From Bacteroidales bacterium (GTDB taxonomy: Bacteria > Bacteroidota > Bacteroidia > Bacteroidales > UBA932): a stretch of DNA of 46,512 nucleotides. The number at the start of each line of letters is the position of its first letter. Within the stretch, counting starts at the first letter, position 1. Position numbers and translations under genes: made by a program. The DNA lies in NCBI GenBank assembly GCA_009777095.1, contig WRMN01000017.1, positions 1 through 46,512 on the forward strand, read 5' to 3'. Under the pieces are notes generated by a model that was given only the letters and a program-made list of their open reading frames with translations, was not told the DNA's origin and ran no database searches. Of this stretch, positions 25,855 to 34,601 are shown one piece after another.

Positions 25855-27966
25855 ATGAAAGCAACAACAAAATATAAATGGTTCTTTGTGCTGGCAGTAA
25901 TCTGTGGCCTCACGCTGAGTATTGCGTGTAATGATGAGGAAGAAATTCACGAACCGCAAGTTCCGGGAGTTGACGTTCCATTTGCAGCACCTGCTACCCT
26001 GTCGGCTTCATCTGTTGGTCAACAGAACGCCTCTTTCAGCTGGTTAGCTGTGGAGGGCGCCTCTTCCTACCGCTTTGAATGGAGCCTGAAAGAAGATTTT
26101 ACGGTACGCCAAGCCGATGTGGTTACTACAACTTCTTATGCCTTGTCGGGCATAGAAGCCTCGGCTACTTATTACACACGGGTACAGGCAGTAGCGGTAA
26201 AACAACTGTATGACTCGCCTTTCTCGCCTACCTGTGTAATAAATACAAGCGATCTGCCTGCATTGGATATGACGGCTTCGGATATTACGCCTGTCAGCAT
26301 GAAACTGAACTGGGCGGACGGCGAACAGGTGAATAAATTAGTGCTTACGCCTGCTCCTGTGGAAGGCAGCGCTACGGTTACAGCCTTGAATACCGATGGC
26401 GTAATATTACTTCATTTGGCGCCCGAAACTACTTACTCGATAGCCGCCTACCTGAACGATGCCTCGCGGGGCAGTCGGTCATTTGCTACGGAAGAACTGG
26501 CAGCAGCTATACTCACTGCCTCTGACATAGGGGCTGATGAGGCAAAATTTACTTGGCTGCCTGATGATGACTATGTGAGTATCTTGAGTGTTTATGTTAC
26601 GTCAGCGGGCATTAATAGTGCGATTACTTACACTGTTTCGCCTACAGGTCCCTTAGGATTTATTGCCGTCGGACTTGCTCCGGAAACTAATTATACGGCT
26701 GTCTTACAATTTATAGATGGGACTACCACCTATGACCGCGGAGCAACCACCTTTACTACTACAGCCTTAGCGCCTCCGACAATCTTAACCGCTTCCGACA
26801 TCACTGCCAATAGTGTGAAAATAGCATGGACGCCTTCTCATGCCGCCTATACGGTGATGAGCATTGCTACGGAAGAAGGCGCAGCAGCTACTTATACGGT
26901 TGACGGCGTAGCCGATGCAGCAGGTAAAGTATTTAGCGATTTATATGCGGGAACTACTTATACGGCTACCTTGCAGTATGCTTATTCGGGAACGCTTTAT
27001 CCTGTTGGCTCGGTAACTTTCGCTACAGCTACAGGCTCAGGCCCCAGCGATATGGAGTGGGATTTCTCCGATCCGATATTTGCGCCCGCAGGACTAAGTG
27101 CAGCCTATACTTATACTGATAATGAAACTATTAATGGTTTAACATTTATATCTCCTGCCGCCACTCCCTTATCTTCAGAGGCACATGCTCCTGCCGGTAC
27201 CCCTTATACACGCCGTTTTAAATTTAACGGAACAGGCAGCACCACCAACAGAGCCTTAAAATTTGAGGTAGAAGCATCGGCCACCATTACCGTGGTTGGA
27301 ATAACAGGAAGTAATGGTAATCCCAGAGATCTGATATTACATGATGGTACAACTGTGATAGGCACTCAAACATTAATAGACCCTGTGAGCACTTACACTT
27401 ATACCTACACCCATACGGGAACTCTGCCTAAATCCTTGTACCTGTATTCGGGCAATAGCGGTATCAATCTTTATTACATCAAGGTTCAATATGGTGGTAG
27501 TACGCCTCCTGCGCCGGAGAATAGAGACTGGGATTTCTCGGAGTCGGCATTTGCGCCCGCAGGACTAAGTGCAGCCTATACTTATACGGATAATGAAACT
27601 ATTGAAGGTTTAACATTTATATCTCCTGCCGCCACACCCTTATCTTCAGAGACGCATGCTCCTGCCGGTACCTCTTATACACGCCGTTTTAAATTTAACG
27701 GAACAGGCAGCACCACCAACAGAGCCTTAAAATTTGAGGTTGAAGCATCGGCCACCATTACCGTGGTTGGAATAACAGGAAGTAATGGTAATCCCAGAGA
27801 TTTGATATTACATGACGGTACGACTGTGATAGGCACTCAAACAATAATAGACCCTGTGGACACCTACACTTATACTTACACCCATACGGGAGCAAGCCCT
27901 AAATTTTTGTACTTGTATTCGGCTAATAGCGGTATCAATATTTATCATCTAAAGGTTACCTATTAA
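25855..27966 (+). CDS. Surface lipoprotein with FN3 repeats and a duplicated C-terminal beta-sandwich
   Basis: A 703-residue lipoprotein (signal to IACNDEEE, Cys25), the last gene of the susCD unit. Four fibronectin-III-like repeats occupy about residues 40-395, three of them opening with the phrase (L)TASDI (for example ILTASDITANSVKIAWTP). Two nearly identical modules follow (about residues 402-546 and 559-703), each from WDFS through RRFKFNGTGSTTNRALKFEV to a final strand. They resemble carbohydrate-binding beta-sandwich modules attached to pectate lyases, but I cannot name a CBM family. No catalytic residues were recognised, so a surface pectin-binding role is inferred. The duplication is very recent: its DNA copies are almost the same. 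A stem-loop follows the stop. Confidence 0.8.
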   Translation: MKATTKYKWFFVLAVICGLTLSIACNDEEEIHEPQVPGVDVPFAAPATLSASSVGQQNASFSWLAVEGASSYRFEWSLKEDFTVRQADVVTTTSYALSGIEASATYYTRVQAVAVKQLYDSPFSPTCVINTSDLPALDMTASDITPVSMKLNWADGEQVNKLVLTPAPVEGSATVTALNTDGVILLHLAPETTYSIAAYLNDASRGSRSFATEELAAAILTASDIGADEAKFTWLPDDDYVSILSVYVTSAGINSAITYTVSPTGPLGFIAVGLAPETNYTAVLQFIDGTTTYDRGATTFTTTALAPPTILTASDITANSVKIAWTPSHAAYTVMSIATEEGAAATYTVDGVADAAGKVFSDLYAGTTYTATLQYAYSGTLYPVGSVTFATATGSGPSDMEWDFSDPIFAPAGLSAAYTYTDNETINGLTFISPAATPLSSEAHAPAGTPYTRRFKFNGTGSTTNRALKFEVEASATITVVGITGSNGNPRDLILHDGTTVIGTQTLIDPVSTYTYTYTHTGTLPKSLYLYSGNSGINLYYIKVQYGGSTPPAPENRDWDFSESAFAPAGLSAAYTYTDNETIEGLTFISPAATPLSSETHAPAGTSYTRRFKFNGTGSTTNRALKFEVEASATITVVGITGSNGNPRDLILHDGTTVIGTQTIIDPVDTYTYTYTHTGASPKFLYLYSANSGINIYHLKVTY
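27058..27492 (+). repeat. Tandem in-gene duplication, copy 1
   Basis: First copy of a 435-bp unit. It matches the second copy at an offset of 471 bp with only scattered single-base differences, over the whole length by eye. The 36-bp spacer between copies encodes a Ser/Thr/Pro-rich linker (GGSTPPAPE). Confidence 0.9.
27529..27963 (+). repeat. Tandem in-gene duplication, copy 2
   Basis: Second copy of the 435-bp unit starting at TGGGATTTCTC and ending at the last codons of the gene. Many differences from copy 1 are silent, with a cluster of replacements near the end (GASPKFLYLYSANSG against GTLPKSLYLYSGNSG). Confidence 0.9.
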
Positions 27967-27980
27967 TAACTGTGAACAGG

Positions 27981-28024
27981 AAAGACCGGCGGCAGCGCTT
28001 ATCCGCATGCTGTCGGTCTTTGAT
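27981..28024 (+). terminator. Stem-loop after the susCD operon, probable terminator
   Basis: AAAGACCG at 27981 pairs with CGGTCTTT ending at 28021, and CAGC/GCTG extends the stem with a small asymmetry. A T-rich run (TGATTTATTT) follows. It separates the transport genes from the enzyme genes. A new -7 box lies 36 bp downstream, so some read-through or a separate start is expected. Confidence 0.6.
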
Positions 28025-28059
28025 TTATTTATTGAACAATCCCTAAAGGAAAAAATTTG

Positions 28060-28067
28060 TAACTTTG
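28060..28067 (+). promoter_or_regulatory. -7 promoter box of the pectin enzyme operon
   Basis: TAACTTTG matches TAnnTTTG exactly, only 7 bases before the pectate lyase ATG at 28075. Transcripts from it would be nearly leaderless. No palindrome like those before susC lies next to it. Confidence 0.5.
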
Positions 28068-28074
28068 TAAATCC

Positions 28075-29823
28075 ATGAAAACGCTTCTCCATATCTTTTA
28101 TCTGCTATTAGCTGCATTCCTCGTGGTGAGCTGCGAAGATAATAAAGAACCCGAGACCGAACCGCCTACCGCCCCTGCAATTAGTTTTGACGCTGCCACT
28201 TATACCATGCAGGCTAATACGGCAGCAACAATTACAGGGGCTATAACTTGTAATACAACAATAAGTTCGGTGAAGTTTTATCATGTAAAAGGTTCCACAG
28301 AAGAACATTTTTCTTCCGAATACCCCAATGCGACTTCTTCTACCTTTACTAAGGCGATAATTCCTACAAGCTTAACTACTGGCATGAAAGTAGAGGCGGT
28401 GAATAGCGCGGGCATGACTACTATCCAGACGGTTCCCATTACCATTGCGGGAACAACCGTAACACCTCCCGTTACGGTTACTGCCTTCCCCGGAGCTGAG
28501 GGCTTTGGCTGTATGACTACAGGCGGACGCGGTGGAACGGTTTATTATGTAACCACATTGGAGGATAATAATTCCGGAAATGCAGCTACAAATGAAGGGT
28601 CTTTGCGTTGGGCTATCGGCAGACCCGGGCCGCGTACTATCATATTTAAAGTGGCGGGTATCATAGAATTACAATCCAAACTTAATATTACCGGTGGTAG
28701 CCTTACTATTGCGGGTCAAACCGCCCCCGGCGATGGAATTTGTATTAAAAATTATACGGTAGAAAATCAGGCCGATAATGTAATTATCCGCTATATACGT
28801 TTTCGTATGGGCGATGAAAAAGCTACGGCCGATGATGCACTTTGGGGCCGTAACCGTAGAAATATTATCATTGACCATTGTTCTTTGAGTTGGTGTACCG
28901 ATGAATGCGGATCATTTTACGATAACGAGAATTTTACTTTGCAATGGTGTATTCTTTCGGAAAGTTTACGTATATCCGTACACGATAAAGGCGCGCACGG
29001 CTATGGCGGCATTTGGGGCGGGCGAAAGGCCTCATTCCATCATAACCTTTTGGCGCACCACGATAGCCGTAATCCCCGCTTCTGCGGCTCGCGCTATTCG
29101 AATCGGGAAAGCGAAGAATTGGTCGATTTCCGAAATAATGTGATTTATAACTGGGGCGCCAATAGCGGTTATGCCGGCGAGGGCGGCCGCTATAACATGG
29201 TGAATAATTATTATAAACCCGCAGCAGGCTCAGCTAATAATACACGTATCTTTCAACCATATCCCGACGACGGCAGCAATGCCCAACAGGCAGGAGTGTG
29301 GGGAAAATTTTATGTTGCAGGTAATTTTATGACAAGCAGTACAGCTGTTACCAATGATAATTGGCAAGGGATACACCCTAATCCAAGTTCCAAAGACAAG
29401 GAAGAATTGAAGTCCACTGTTGAATTTGAAAAGGGTGAAATCGCTACGCAAACGGCTCATGAAGCCTACATATCGGTCTTGGCCGAGGCTGGCGCCAGCT
29501 TGAAACGCGATGCTATCGATGTTCGGGTGATTAACGAAGTGTCGAATGGTTTAGCCCCGATAAGGGCTTATTATACCTTAAATCCTACGCTTCGGCCTAT
29601 CGGCGTAAGCGCTACCAGAGCGGGCATGATTGATTCACAAACCGATGTGGGAGGTTGGGATACTTATACTTTTAACCCTGCCGATGTTCCTGTCTATTCT
29701 GTTCCTGACGGAATCCCGCTCTCTTGGTTGCAAACTAATGGACTGCAAGTAGGCGACGGACCTAAATTCGCCCCTAACGGCTACACCAATCTTGAAAATT
29801 ACCTCAATAGCCTTGTTGAGTAA
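28075..29823 (+). CDS. Pectate lyase, PL1 family, lipoprotein
   Basis: A 582-residue lipoprotein (signal to LVVSCEDN, Cys20) predicted to cleave homogalacturonan by beta-elimination. An Ig-like domain (about residues 30-135) precedes a PL1 beta-helix starting at AFPGAEGFGCMTTGGRGG. Key stretches are NIIIDHCSLSWCTDECGSFY (calcium site region), GIWGGRKASFHHNLLAHHDSRNPRF (with the catalytic-type Arg in NPRF) and VDFRNNVIYNWG. The pattern fits the subfamily that I know as PL1_2 from Bacteroides homogalacturonan loci. The C-terminus (YTNLENYLNSLVE) is shared with the PL1 half of the fusion protein at 32448-34601. It opens the enzyme operon, 42 bp ahead of the regulator gene. Confidence 0.93.
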   Translation: MKTLLHIFYLLLAAFLVVSCEDNKEPETEPPTAPAISFDAATYTMQANTAATITGAITCNTTISSVKFYHVKGSTEEHFSSEYPNATSSTFTKAIIPTSLTTGMKVEAVNSAGMTTIQTVPITIAGTTVTPPVTVTAFPGAEGFGCMTTGGRGGTVYYVTTLEDNNSGNAATNEGSLRWAIGRPGPRTIIFKVAGIIELQSKLNITGGSLTIAGQTAPGDGICIKNYTVENQADNVIIRYIRFRMGDEKATADDALWGRNRRNIIIDHCSLSWCTDECGSFYDNENFTLQWCILSESLRISVHDKGAHGYGGIWGGRKASFHHNLLAHHDSRNPRFCGSRYSNRESEELVDFRNNVIYNWGANSGYAGEGGRYNMVNNYYKPAAGSANNTRIFQPYPDDGSNAQQAGVWGKFYVAGNFMTSSTAVTNDNWQGIHPNPSSKDKEELKSTVEFEKGEIATQTAHEAYISVLAEAGASLKRDAIDVRVINEVSNGLAPIRAYYTLNPTLRPIGVSATRAGMIDSQTDVGGWDTYTFNPADVPVYSVPDGIPLSWLQTNGLQVGDGPKFAPNGYTNLENYLNSLVE

Positions 29824-29865
29824 TTATATTAATTGAATAAACCTTACTTGAAATTCGTAAACAAA

Positions 29866-30972
29866 ATGTTCGATTCCGCAAAAAATTCCAACGACTCCAA
29901 GCCTCGCATTAAAGATATTGCGAAGTTAGCCGGCGTATCCCCCGGAACAGTCGATAGAGTAATCCACGAACGAGGGCATGTAGCCGACGATAAACGGAAA
30001 AAAATAGAAGCTATTATTAAACAGCAGAACTATCAACCTAATCCGGTGGCGCGATCTCTTGCGCTTAAGAATGAACTGCGTATAGTAGCTTGTATTCCCG
30101 CCTTTGAACGTGGAGAATATTGGCATTATATTTACACCGGTATTGAAAAAGCGCGTAAGGAAATGTCGGCCTACAAGGTGATGATTGATTATATTTTCTT
30201 TAATCAGTTTGATAAAAATTCTTTTCTGAATGCTGCACAGGCTGTGCTTACCACTCAGCCCTCGGCCGTAATTTTTGCGCCGGTGTTTATTGAAGAATCA
30301 ATGCAGTTTGCGCGAAAAATGGAAAGAAAAAAAATTCCCTTTGTGTTGATAGACTCTAATCTTGAAGACGTAAATAGCATTACTTATTACGGACAGCATT
30401 CCCGCAAAAGCGGTTATTTGGTAGCTAAACTTCTTTTCGACCGACTTCCCGAAAAAACAACTATTCTGTTGACCCACTCCCTGCGGCGCGGAACGCAAGG
30501 CTCCAATCAAGCCGTAAACAGAGAAAAAGGCTTTATGGCTTATGTAGAAGAACAAGGCTTGCACAAAAAGTATAATTTGGTGCGTCTTGATTTACATGCT
30601 GATAACAAAGAGGAAAGTCATCGTAATTTTCAAGCTATTATTCGGCGAAATCCGCGCATTTCAGGTGCAGTAATTTTCAGTTCGCGCGTACACCGTCTGC
30701 TGCAAATTTTTGAACAATTGGAGGTGAAAGGCGTAAGGGTAATCGGATATGACGAATTGCCGCGTAATGTTAAGGCCTTAAAAAATCAGGAAGTGGCTTA
30801 TCTTATTGCCCAACGTCCCGAAATGCAAGGTTATCTTTGTGTGAAAGACTTATGTAAGGAGCTGATATTTCGGCAAAAAGTACACCGTGTAAACTACATT
30901 CCCGTCGATATTCTTACCAAAGAAAATGTGGACGAATACATACAATTTAATCAACGCCTCAATAAACAATGA
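29866..30972 (+). CDS. LacI-family transcriptional regulator
   Basis: 368 residues from the ATG at 29866; a TTG at 29833 would add eleven residues before a region that is already non-conserved. The N-terminal helix-turn-helix is RIKDIAKLAGVSPGTVDRVIHERGHV (residues 14-39), with the YQPNPVARSLALK hinge. A periplasmic-binding-protein-like effector domain follows (DYIFFNQFDKNSF, PSAVIFAPVF, VIGYDELP). It sits between the two leading enzyme genes of the locus, so it is likely the local regulator, sensing a galacturonate-derived sugar. The CG-centred palindromes at 18923, 18999 and 34655 are the likely targets. Many pectin loci in Bacteroides use hybrid two-component sensors instead; none is in view here. 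Inducer and sign of control are not known. Confidence 0.92.
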   Translation: MFDSAKNSNDSKPRIKDIAKLAGVSPGTVDRVIHERGHVADDKRKKIEAIIKQQNYQPNPVARSLALKNELRIVACIPAFERGEYWHYIYTGIEKARKEMSAYKVMIDYIFFNQFDKNSFLNAAQAVLTTQPSAVIFAPVFIEESMQFARKMERKKIPFVLIDSNLEDVNSITYYGQHSRKSGYLVAKLLFDRLPEKTTILLTHSLRRGTQGSNQAVNREKGFMAYVEEQGLHKKYNLVRLDLHADNKEESHRNFQAIIRRNPRISGAVIFSSRVHRLLQIFEQLEVKGVRVIGYDELPRNVKALKNQEVAYLIAQRPEMQGYLCVKDLCKELIFRQKVHRVNYIPVDILTKENVDEYIQFNQRLNKQ

Positions 30973-30996
30973 ATAATTAATCTAAAGTCCGTAAAT

Positions 30997-32388
30997 ATGA
31001 AAAAACGCCTTGCTTTACCCCTGCTATTTGCCATTGTCGCTTGCACGCCAAACCTCATGGAAGACGCCTTTAATCAGGCCGAAAATATTGTTAAGAATAT
31101 TGAAATCCCTACCTTTCCTGAAAAGGAATACAATATTGTAGATTTCGGCGCTGTGGCCGATGAACCGCAAATATTGAATCATCAGGCTATTAATAATGCA
31201 ATTACAGCTGCTCATGAAGATGGAGGGGGCGTAGTGATTGTGCCTAAAGGTACTTTCCATACAGGCCCTATTGTCTTGAAAAGTTTTGTAAACCTGCATA
31301 TAGAAGAAGATGCTGTATTGAAATTTACTACCGAAGTAAGCTATTATTATCCGCCTGTGCTTACCCGTTGGGAAGGCATGGATTGCTACAACGCGCACCC
31401 TCTGATTTATGCTTATGAAGAAAAAAATATAGCTATTACGGGCAAGGGTACTATTGACGGCAGCGCATCGAATGAAAACTGGTGGTCAAAAAAAGGCTCG
31501 CCGCAATATGGCTATGAGCCCGGTATGATTAATCAGCGCATCGGCCGTGATAAACTGATGGCTTATCAACAAGCCGATGTCCCTGTTGAAGGACGGATAA
31601 TGACGGAAGAAGACGGGCTTCGTCCGCAGTTAATTAATTTATACAGATGTACCAATATTTTGATTGAAGGCGTTCATATCTGCAATTCTCCTTTCTGGAT
31701 TATTCACCCGCTGTTTTGCGACCAAATGGTGCTGCGTAACGTGACTATCCTGAGCCATGGACCGAACAGCGATGGCTGCGACCCCGAATCAAGTAGCAAT
31801 ATTTTGATTGAAAATTGTGTGTTCGATACCGGCGACGACTGTATTGCCATTAAGTCGGGACGTAATAACGATGGGCGCAGATGGAACATTCCCAGTGAAA
31901 ACATTGTAGTGCGCAATTGTAAGATGAAAGACGGCCATGCCGGCGTGGCTGTGGGTAGTGAAATTTCGGGAGGCTATCGCAACCTCTATGTCGAAAACTG
32001 TGAGATGAGCAGCCCTGAGTTAGACAGAGCAATACGTATCAAAACCAGCAATTGCCGCGGCGGAATAGTAGAAAATGTGTATGTACGGAATATAACCGTG
32101 GGAGAATGTAAGGAAGCGGTCTTGAAAATCAATCTGATTTATGACCCTTCGGAACAATGTGTGCGTGAATACCCGCCCATTGTGCGTAATGTGTACTTGG
32201 AAAATGTAATCGGCCAAAAAAGCAGGTATGGCGTTTACATCACGGGTCTCGAAGACCGCGACAATGTTTATAATATCAATCTTACCAATTGTAAATTCGA
32301 TGGAGTAGAAGAGGAAAATTCCATAGTCGGCGCAAAAGACGTACATTTTAAGGATTTGTATATCAATAGTAAGTTAATTAAGAATTAA
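30997..32388 (+). CDS. GH28 polygalacturonase-type lipoprotein
   Basis: A 463-residue GH28 enzyme that hydrolyses galacturonan or rhamnogalacturonan backbones. The lipoprotein signal is MKKRLALPLLFAIVAC (Cys16). The family active-site set is complete: N257-x-D259 (GPNSDG), D280-D281 (TGDDCIAIKSG), H314 (DGHAGVAVGSE; GHG is more common) and R347-x-K349 (RIKTS). The N-terminal DFGAVADEPQILNHQAINNAI motif is also typical. Whether it acts exo or endo, and on which backbone, cannot be decided here. The gene starts 24 bp after the regulator stop. Its leader shares TCCGTAAATATGAAAAAA with the next gene. Confidence 0.94.
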   Translation: MKKRLALPLLFAIVACTPNLMEDAFNQAENIVKNIEIPTFPEKEYNIVDFGAVADEPQILNHQAINNAITAAHEDGGGVVIVPKGTFHTGPIVLKSFVNLHIEEDAVLKFTTEVSYYYPPVLTRWEGMDCYNAHPLIYAYEEKNIAITGKGTIDGSASNENWWSKKGSPQYGYEPGMINQRIGRDKLMAYQQADVPVEGRIMTEEDGLRPQLINLYRCTNILIEGVHICNSPFWIIHPLFCDQMVLRNVTILSHGPNSDGCDPESSSNILIENCVFDTGDDCIAIKSGRNNDGRRWNIPSENIVVRNCKMKDGHAGVAVGSEISGGYRNLYVENCEMSSPELDRAIRIKTSNCRGGIVENVYVRNITVGECKEAVLKINLIYDPSEQCVREYPPIVRNVYLENVIGQKSRYGVYITGLEDRDNVYNINLTNCKFDGVEEENSIVGAKDVHFKDLYINSKLIKN

Positions 32389-32447
32389 AAATGAATCAAA
32401 CAAGCGCTTTCCCTTCCCCTTAGGAGAGAGACTGTAAATCCGTAAAT

Positions 32448-34601
32448 ATGAAAAAATATGTTCTGATACTGATTCTTGCCTTGTGCAACATAGCTGCTAC
32501 TGTGCAGCGGCCTGTCGCCATATTTTTGGCGGGTGATTCAACCATGGCGGATAAGCCTTTAGAAAAAGAGAATCGGGAGCGGGGCTGGGGAATGTATTTT
32601 GCTGCATTCTTCAATCAAGAACTCCGTGTGGAAAATCATGCAGTGAATGGCCGAAGTACTAAAAGTTTCCGAACGCTTGGCCATTGGGAAGCTATGATGG
32701 AAAGGGTGCAGCAGGGCGATTATGTGATTATCCAGTTCGGGCATAATGATGCCAAATTGGACGACACGCTTCGTTATGCCGCTGCCGATACCGACTTTCG
32801 CTATAACTTGCAGCGCTACGTGGAAGAAGTGCGCAGTAAAGGCGCCAAGCCGCTGCTATATACCTCTATCAGCCGACGTAAATTTGATGAAAATGGTCGG
32901 GTAGTCGATACGCATGGCCGCTATCTCGAAGTAACGCGCGAGCTGGCCCTACAATTGCAAGTTCCTTTGGTCGATTTGTATGATTCTACAGCCAACTGGC
33001 TACACCGCTTAGGCCCTGAGGCTTCTTTTTCTATGTTTATGAATTTGGCGCCCGATGAAAGTTTATGCGCCCCCAAAGGAAAGGAAGATAATACCCATTT
33101 GAACACCGAAAGCGCTCCTGTTGTTGCTAAAATGGCTGCCGAAGGTTTGGTGAAAGTCTGTCCCGAACTTCAGCAATACTTTCAATACCCCACTGTCATT
33201 GCGAGCGAAGCGAAGCAATCTTTGGCGCAGGCGCTGTATTATGCTCCGAAGCAATCTAAATTAGCCTTCCCCAATGCAGAGGGCTTCGGTAAGTACACTG
33301 TTGGCGGCCGAGGCGGAAGGGTCATTTATGTAACGAACCTCAATGATAGCGGTACGGGCAGTTTACGCGAGGCGGTAACTGCCAAAGGTCCAAGAACGGT
33401 GCTCTTTAAAGTCTCCGGAACCATAGCGCTGAAATCCCAACTCGACATCACGGAAAACAATATTACCATTGCCGGACAAAGCGCTCCGGGTGACGGTATC
33501 TGCATTACCGATGAAACGGTAAATATAAAGGCTGATAATGTGATTATCCGCTACATGCGTTTTCGTATGGGCGATAAAAATAAAAGAGCCGAAGATGCGG
33601 TTTCCGCTACATGGCAGAAAAATATTATTATAGACCACTGTAGTATGAGCTGGAGTGTTGATGAGTGTGCATCATTTTATAATAACGAGTCTTTCACGCT
33701 TCAGTGGTGTTTGCTTTCCGAAAGTTTATGCAATTCGGCGCATACTAAAGGCGCACATGGTTACGGTGGAATCTGGGGTGGCATGGGTGCTTCTTTCCAC
33801 CACAACCTCTTAGCTCATCATAGCAGCCGTAATCCGCGTTTTAGCGGCGCGCGCTCCCACGAAGAAACGGCCGAAACCGAATGGGTCGATTTTCGCAATA
33901 ACGTAATTTATAATTGGGGTTTCAATAGCTCCTACGGAGGCGAGAGCGGACGCCACAATATGGTGAATAACTACTACAAACCCGGCCCGGCTACTTCAAA
34001 ACAGTCGCGCCATCGTATTCTTGATGCGTGGCAGAGTAAGGATGGCAAAGGATTTCATGATTTTGGAAAATTTTACTTGGAAGGAAATGTCATGGAAGGA
34101 AATGCTGCCGTAATTGCCGACAATTGGAAAGGCGTTGATTATAAAATTTATCAGGAAAGCATAGGAATTGACCAAACGTACGATAGCGCTTCTTCTAATT
34201 ATGCCCAATTGGAAAAGATGACGAGGCTGGATAAGCCGTTGGCTGTAATATACACGGAAACGGAAGATGCGTACCGTGCTTACGAGAATGTATTGAAACA
34301 TGCGGGCGCCTCCTTGGTGCGCGATGCCTTGGATAGCCGTATAGTGCAGGAAGTACGCACCGGCACTTTCACCTATGGCAGAAAAGGAATTATTGATTCG
34401 CAAACGGACACAGAGGGCTTACCTGAGTTGAAATCCCTGCCCGCTCCGCTCGACAGCGATGACGATGGCATGCCCGACGAGTGGGAAATCGCCCGCGGAT
34501 TAAACCCCTCAGACCCCTCCGATGGTACTGCCTACACCTTAGACCCTGCCTATACTAATTTGGAAGTTTACCTTAATAGTTTAATCATGAACTATGAATA
34601 A
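32448..34601 (+). CDS. Fusion of CE12-type pectin acetylesterase and PL1 pectate lyase
   Basis: A 717-residue secreted two-enzyme protein (signal peptide MKKYVLILILALCNIAATV). Residues 22-245 are an SGNH/CE12 rhamnogalacturonan acetylesterase: S31 in FLAGDSTMAD, N67 in NHAVNGRST, N100 in FGHNDAK, and D214/H217 in DNTH. Residues about 272-717 are a PL1 pectate lyase: FPNAEGFGKYTVGGRGG, NIIIDHCSMSWSVDECASFY, LLAHHSSRNPRFSG and VDFRNNVIYNWG. An Asp-rich DSDDDGMPDEWE motif, probably calcium-binding, lies near the C-terminus. The linker (residues 250-270, including VIASEAKQS) is encoded by a dispersed repeat. Both active sites look intact, so one polypeptide would deacetylate and cleave pectin. 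It overlaps the CE8 gene by 8 bp. Confidence 0.93.
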   Translation: MKKYVLILILALCNIAATVQRPVAIFLAGDSTMADKPLEKENRERGWGMYFAAFFNQELRVENHAVNGRSTKSFRTLGHWEAMMERVQQGDYVIIQFGHNDAKLDDTLRYAAADTDFRYNLQRYVEEVRSKGAKPLLYTSISRRKFDENGRVVDTHGRYLEVTRELALQLQVPLVDLYDSTANWLHRLGPEASFSMFMNLAPDESLCAPKGKEDNTHLNTESAPVVAKMAAEGLVKVCPELQQYFQYPTVIASEAKQSLAQALYYAPKQSKLAFPNAEGFGKYTVGGRGGRVIYVTNLNDSGTGSLREAVTAKGPRTVLFKVSGTIALKSQLDITENNITIAGQSAPGDGICITDETVNIKADNVIIRYMRFRMGDKNKRAEDAVSATWQKNIIIDHCSMSWSVDECASFYNNESFTLQWCLLSESLCNSAHTKGAHGYGGIWGGMGASFHHNLLAHHSSRNPRFSGARSHEETAETEWVDFRNNVIYNWGFNSSYGGESGRHNMVNNYYKPGPATSKQSRHRILDAWQSKDGKGFHDFGKFYLEGNVMEGNAAVIADNWKGVDYKIYQESIGIDQTYDSASSNYAQLEKMTRLDKPLAVIYTETEDAYRAYENVLKHAGASLVRDALDSRIVQEVRTGTFTYGRKGIIDSQTDTEGLPELKSLPAPLDSDDDGMPDEWEIARGLNPSDPSDGTAYTLDPAYTNLEVYLNSLIMNYE
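33195..33260 (+). repeat. Dispersed TCATTGCGAGCGAAG-type repeat inside the CE12-PL1 gene
   Basis: TCATTGCGAGCGAAGCGAAG followed by CAATCT at 33196-33221 matches a repeat I know from many bacterial genomes, where it often appears in predicted proteins as VIASEAKQS. A partial second copy (CCGAAGCAATCT) ends at 33257. The element is in frame and lies exactly between the two catalytic domains. Confidence 0.75.
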
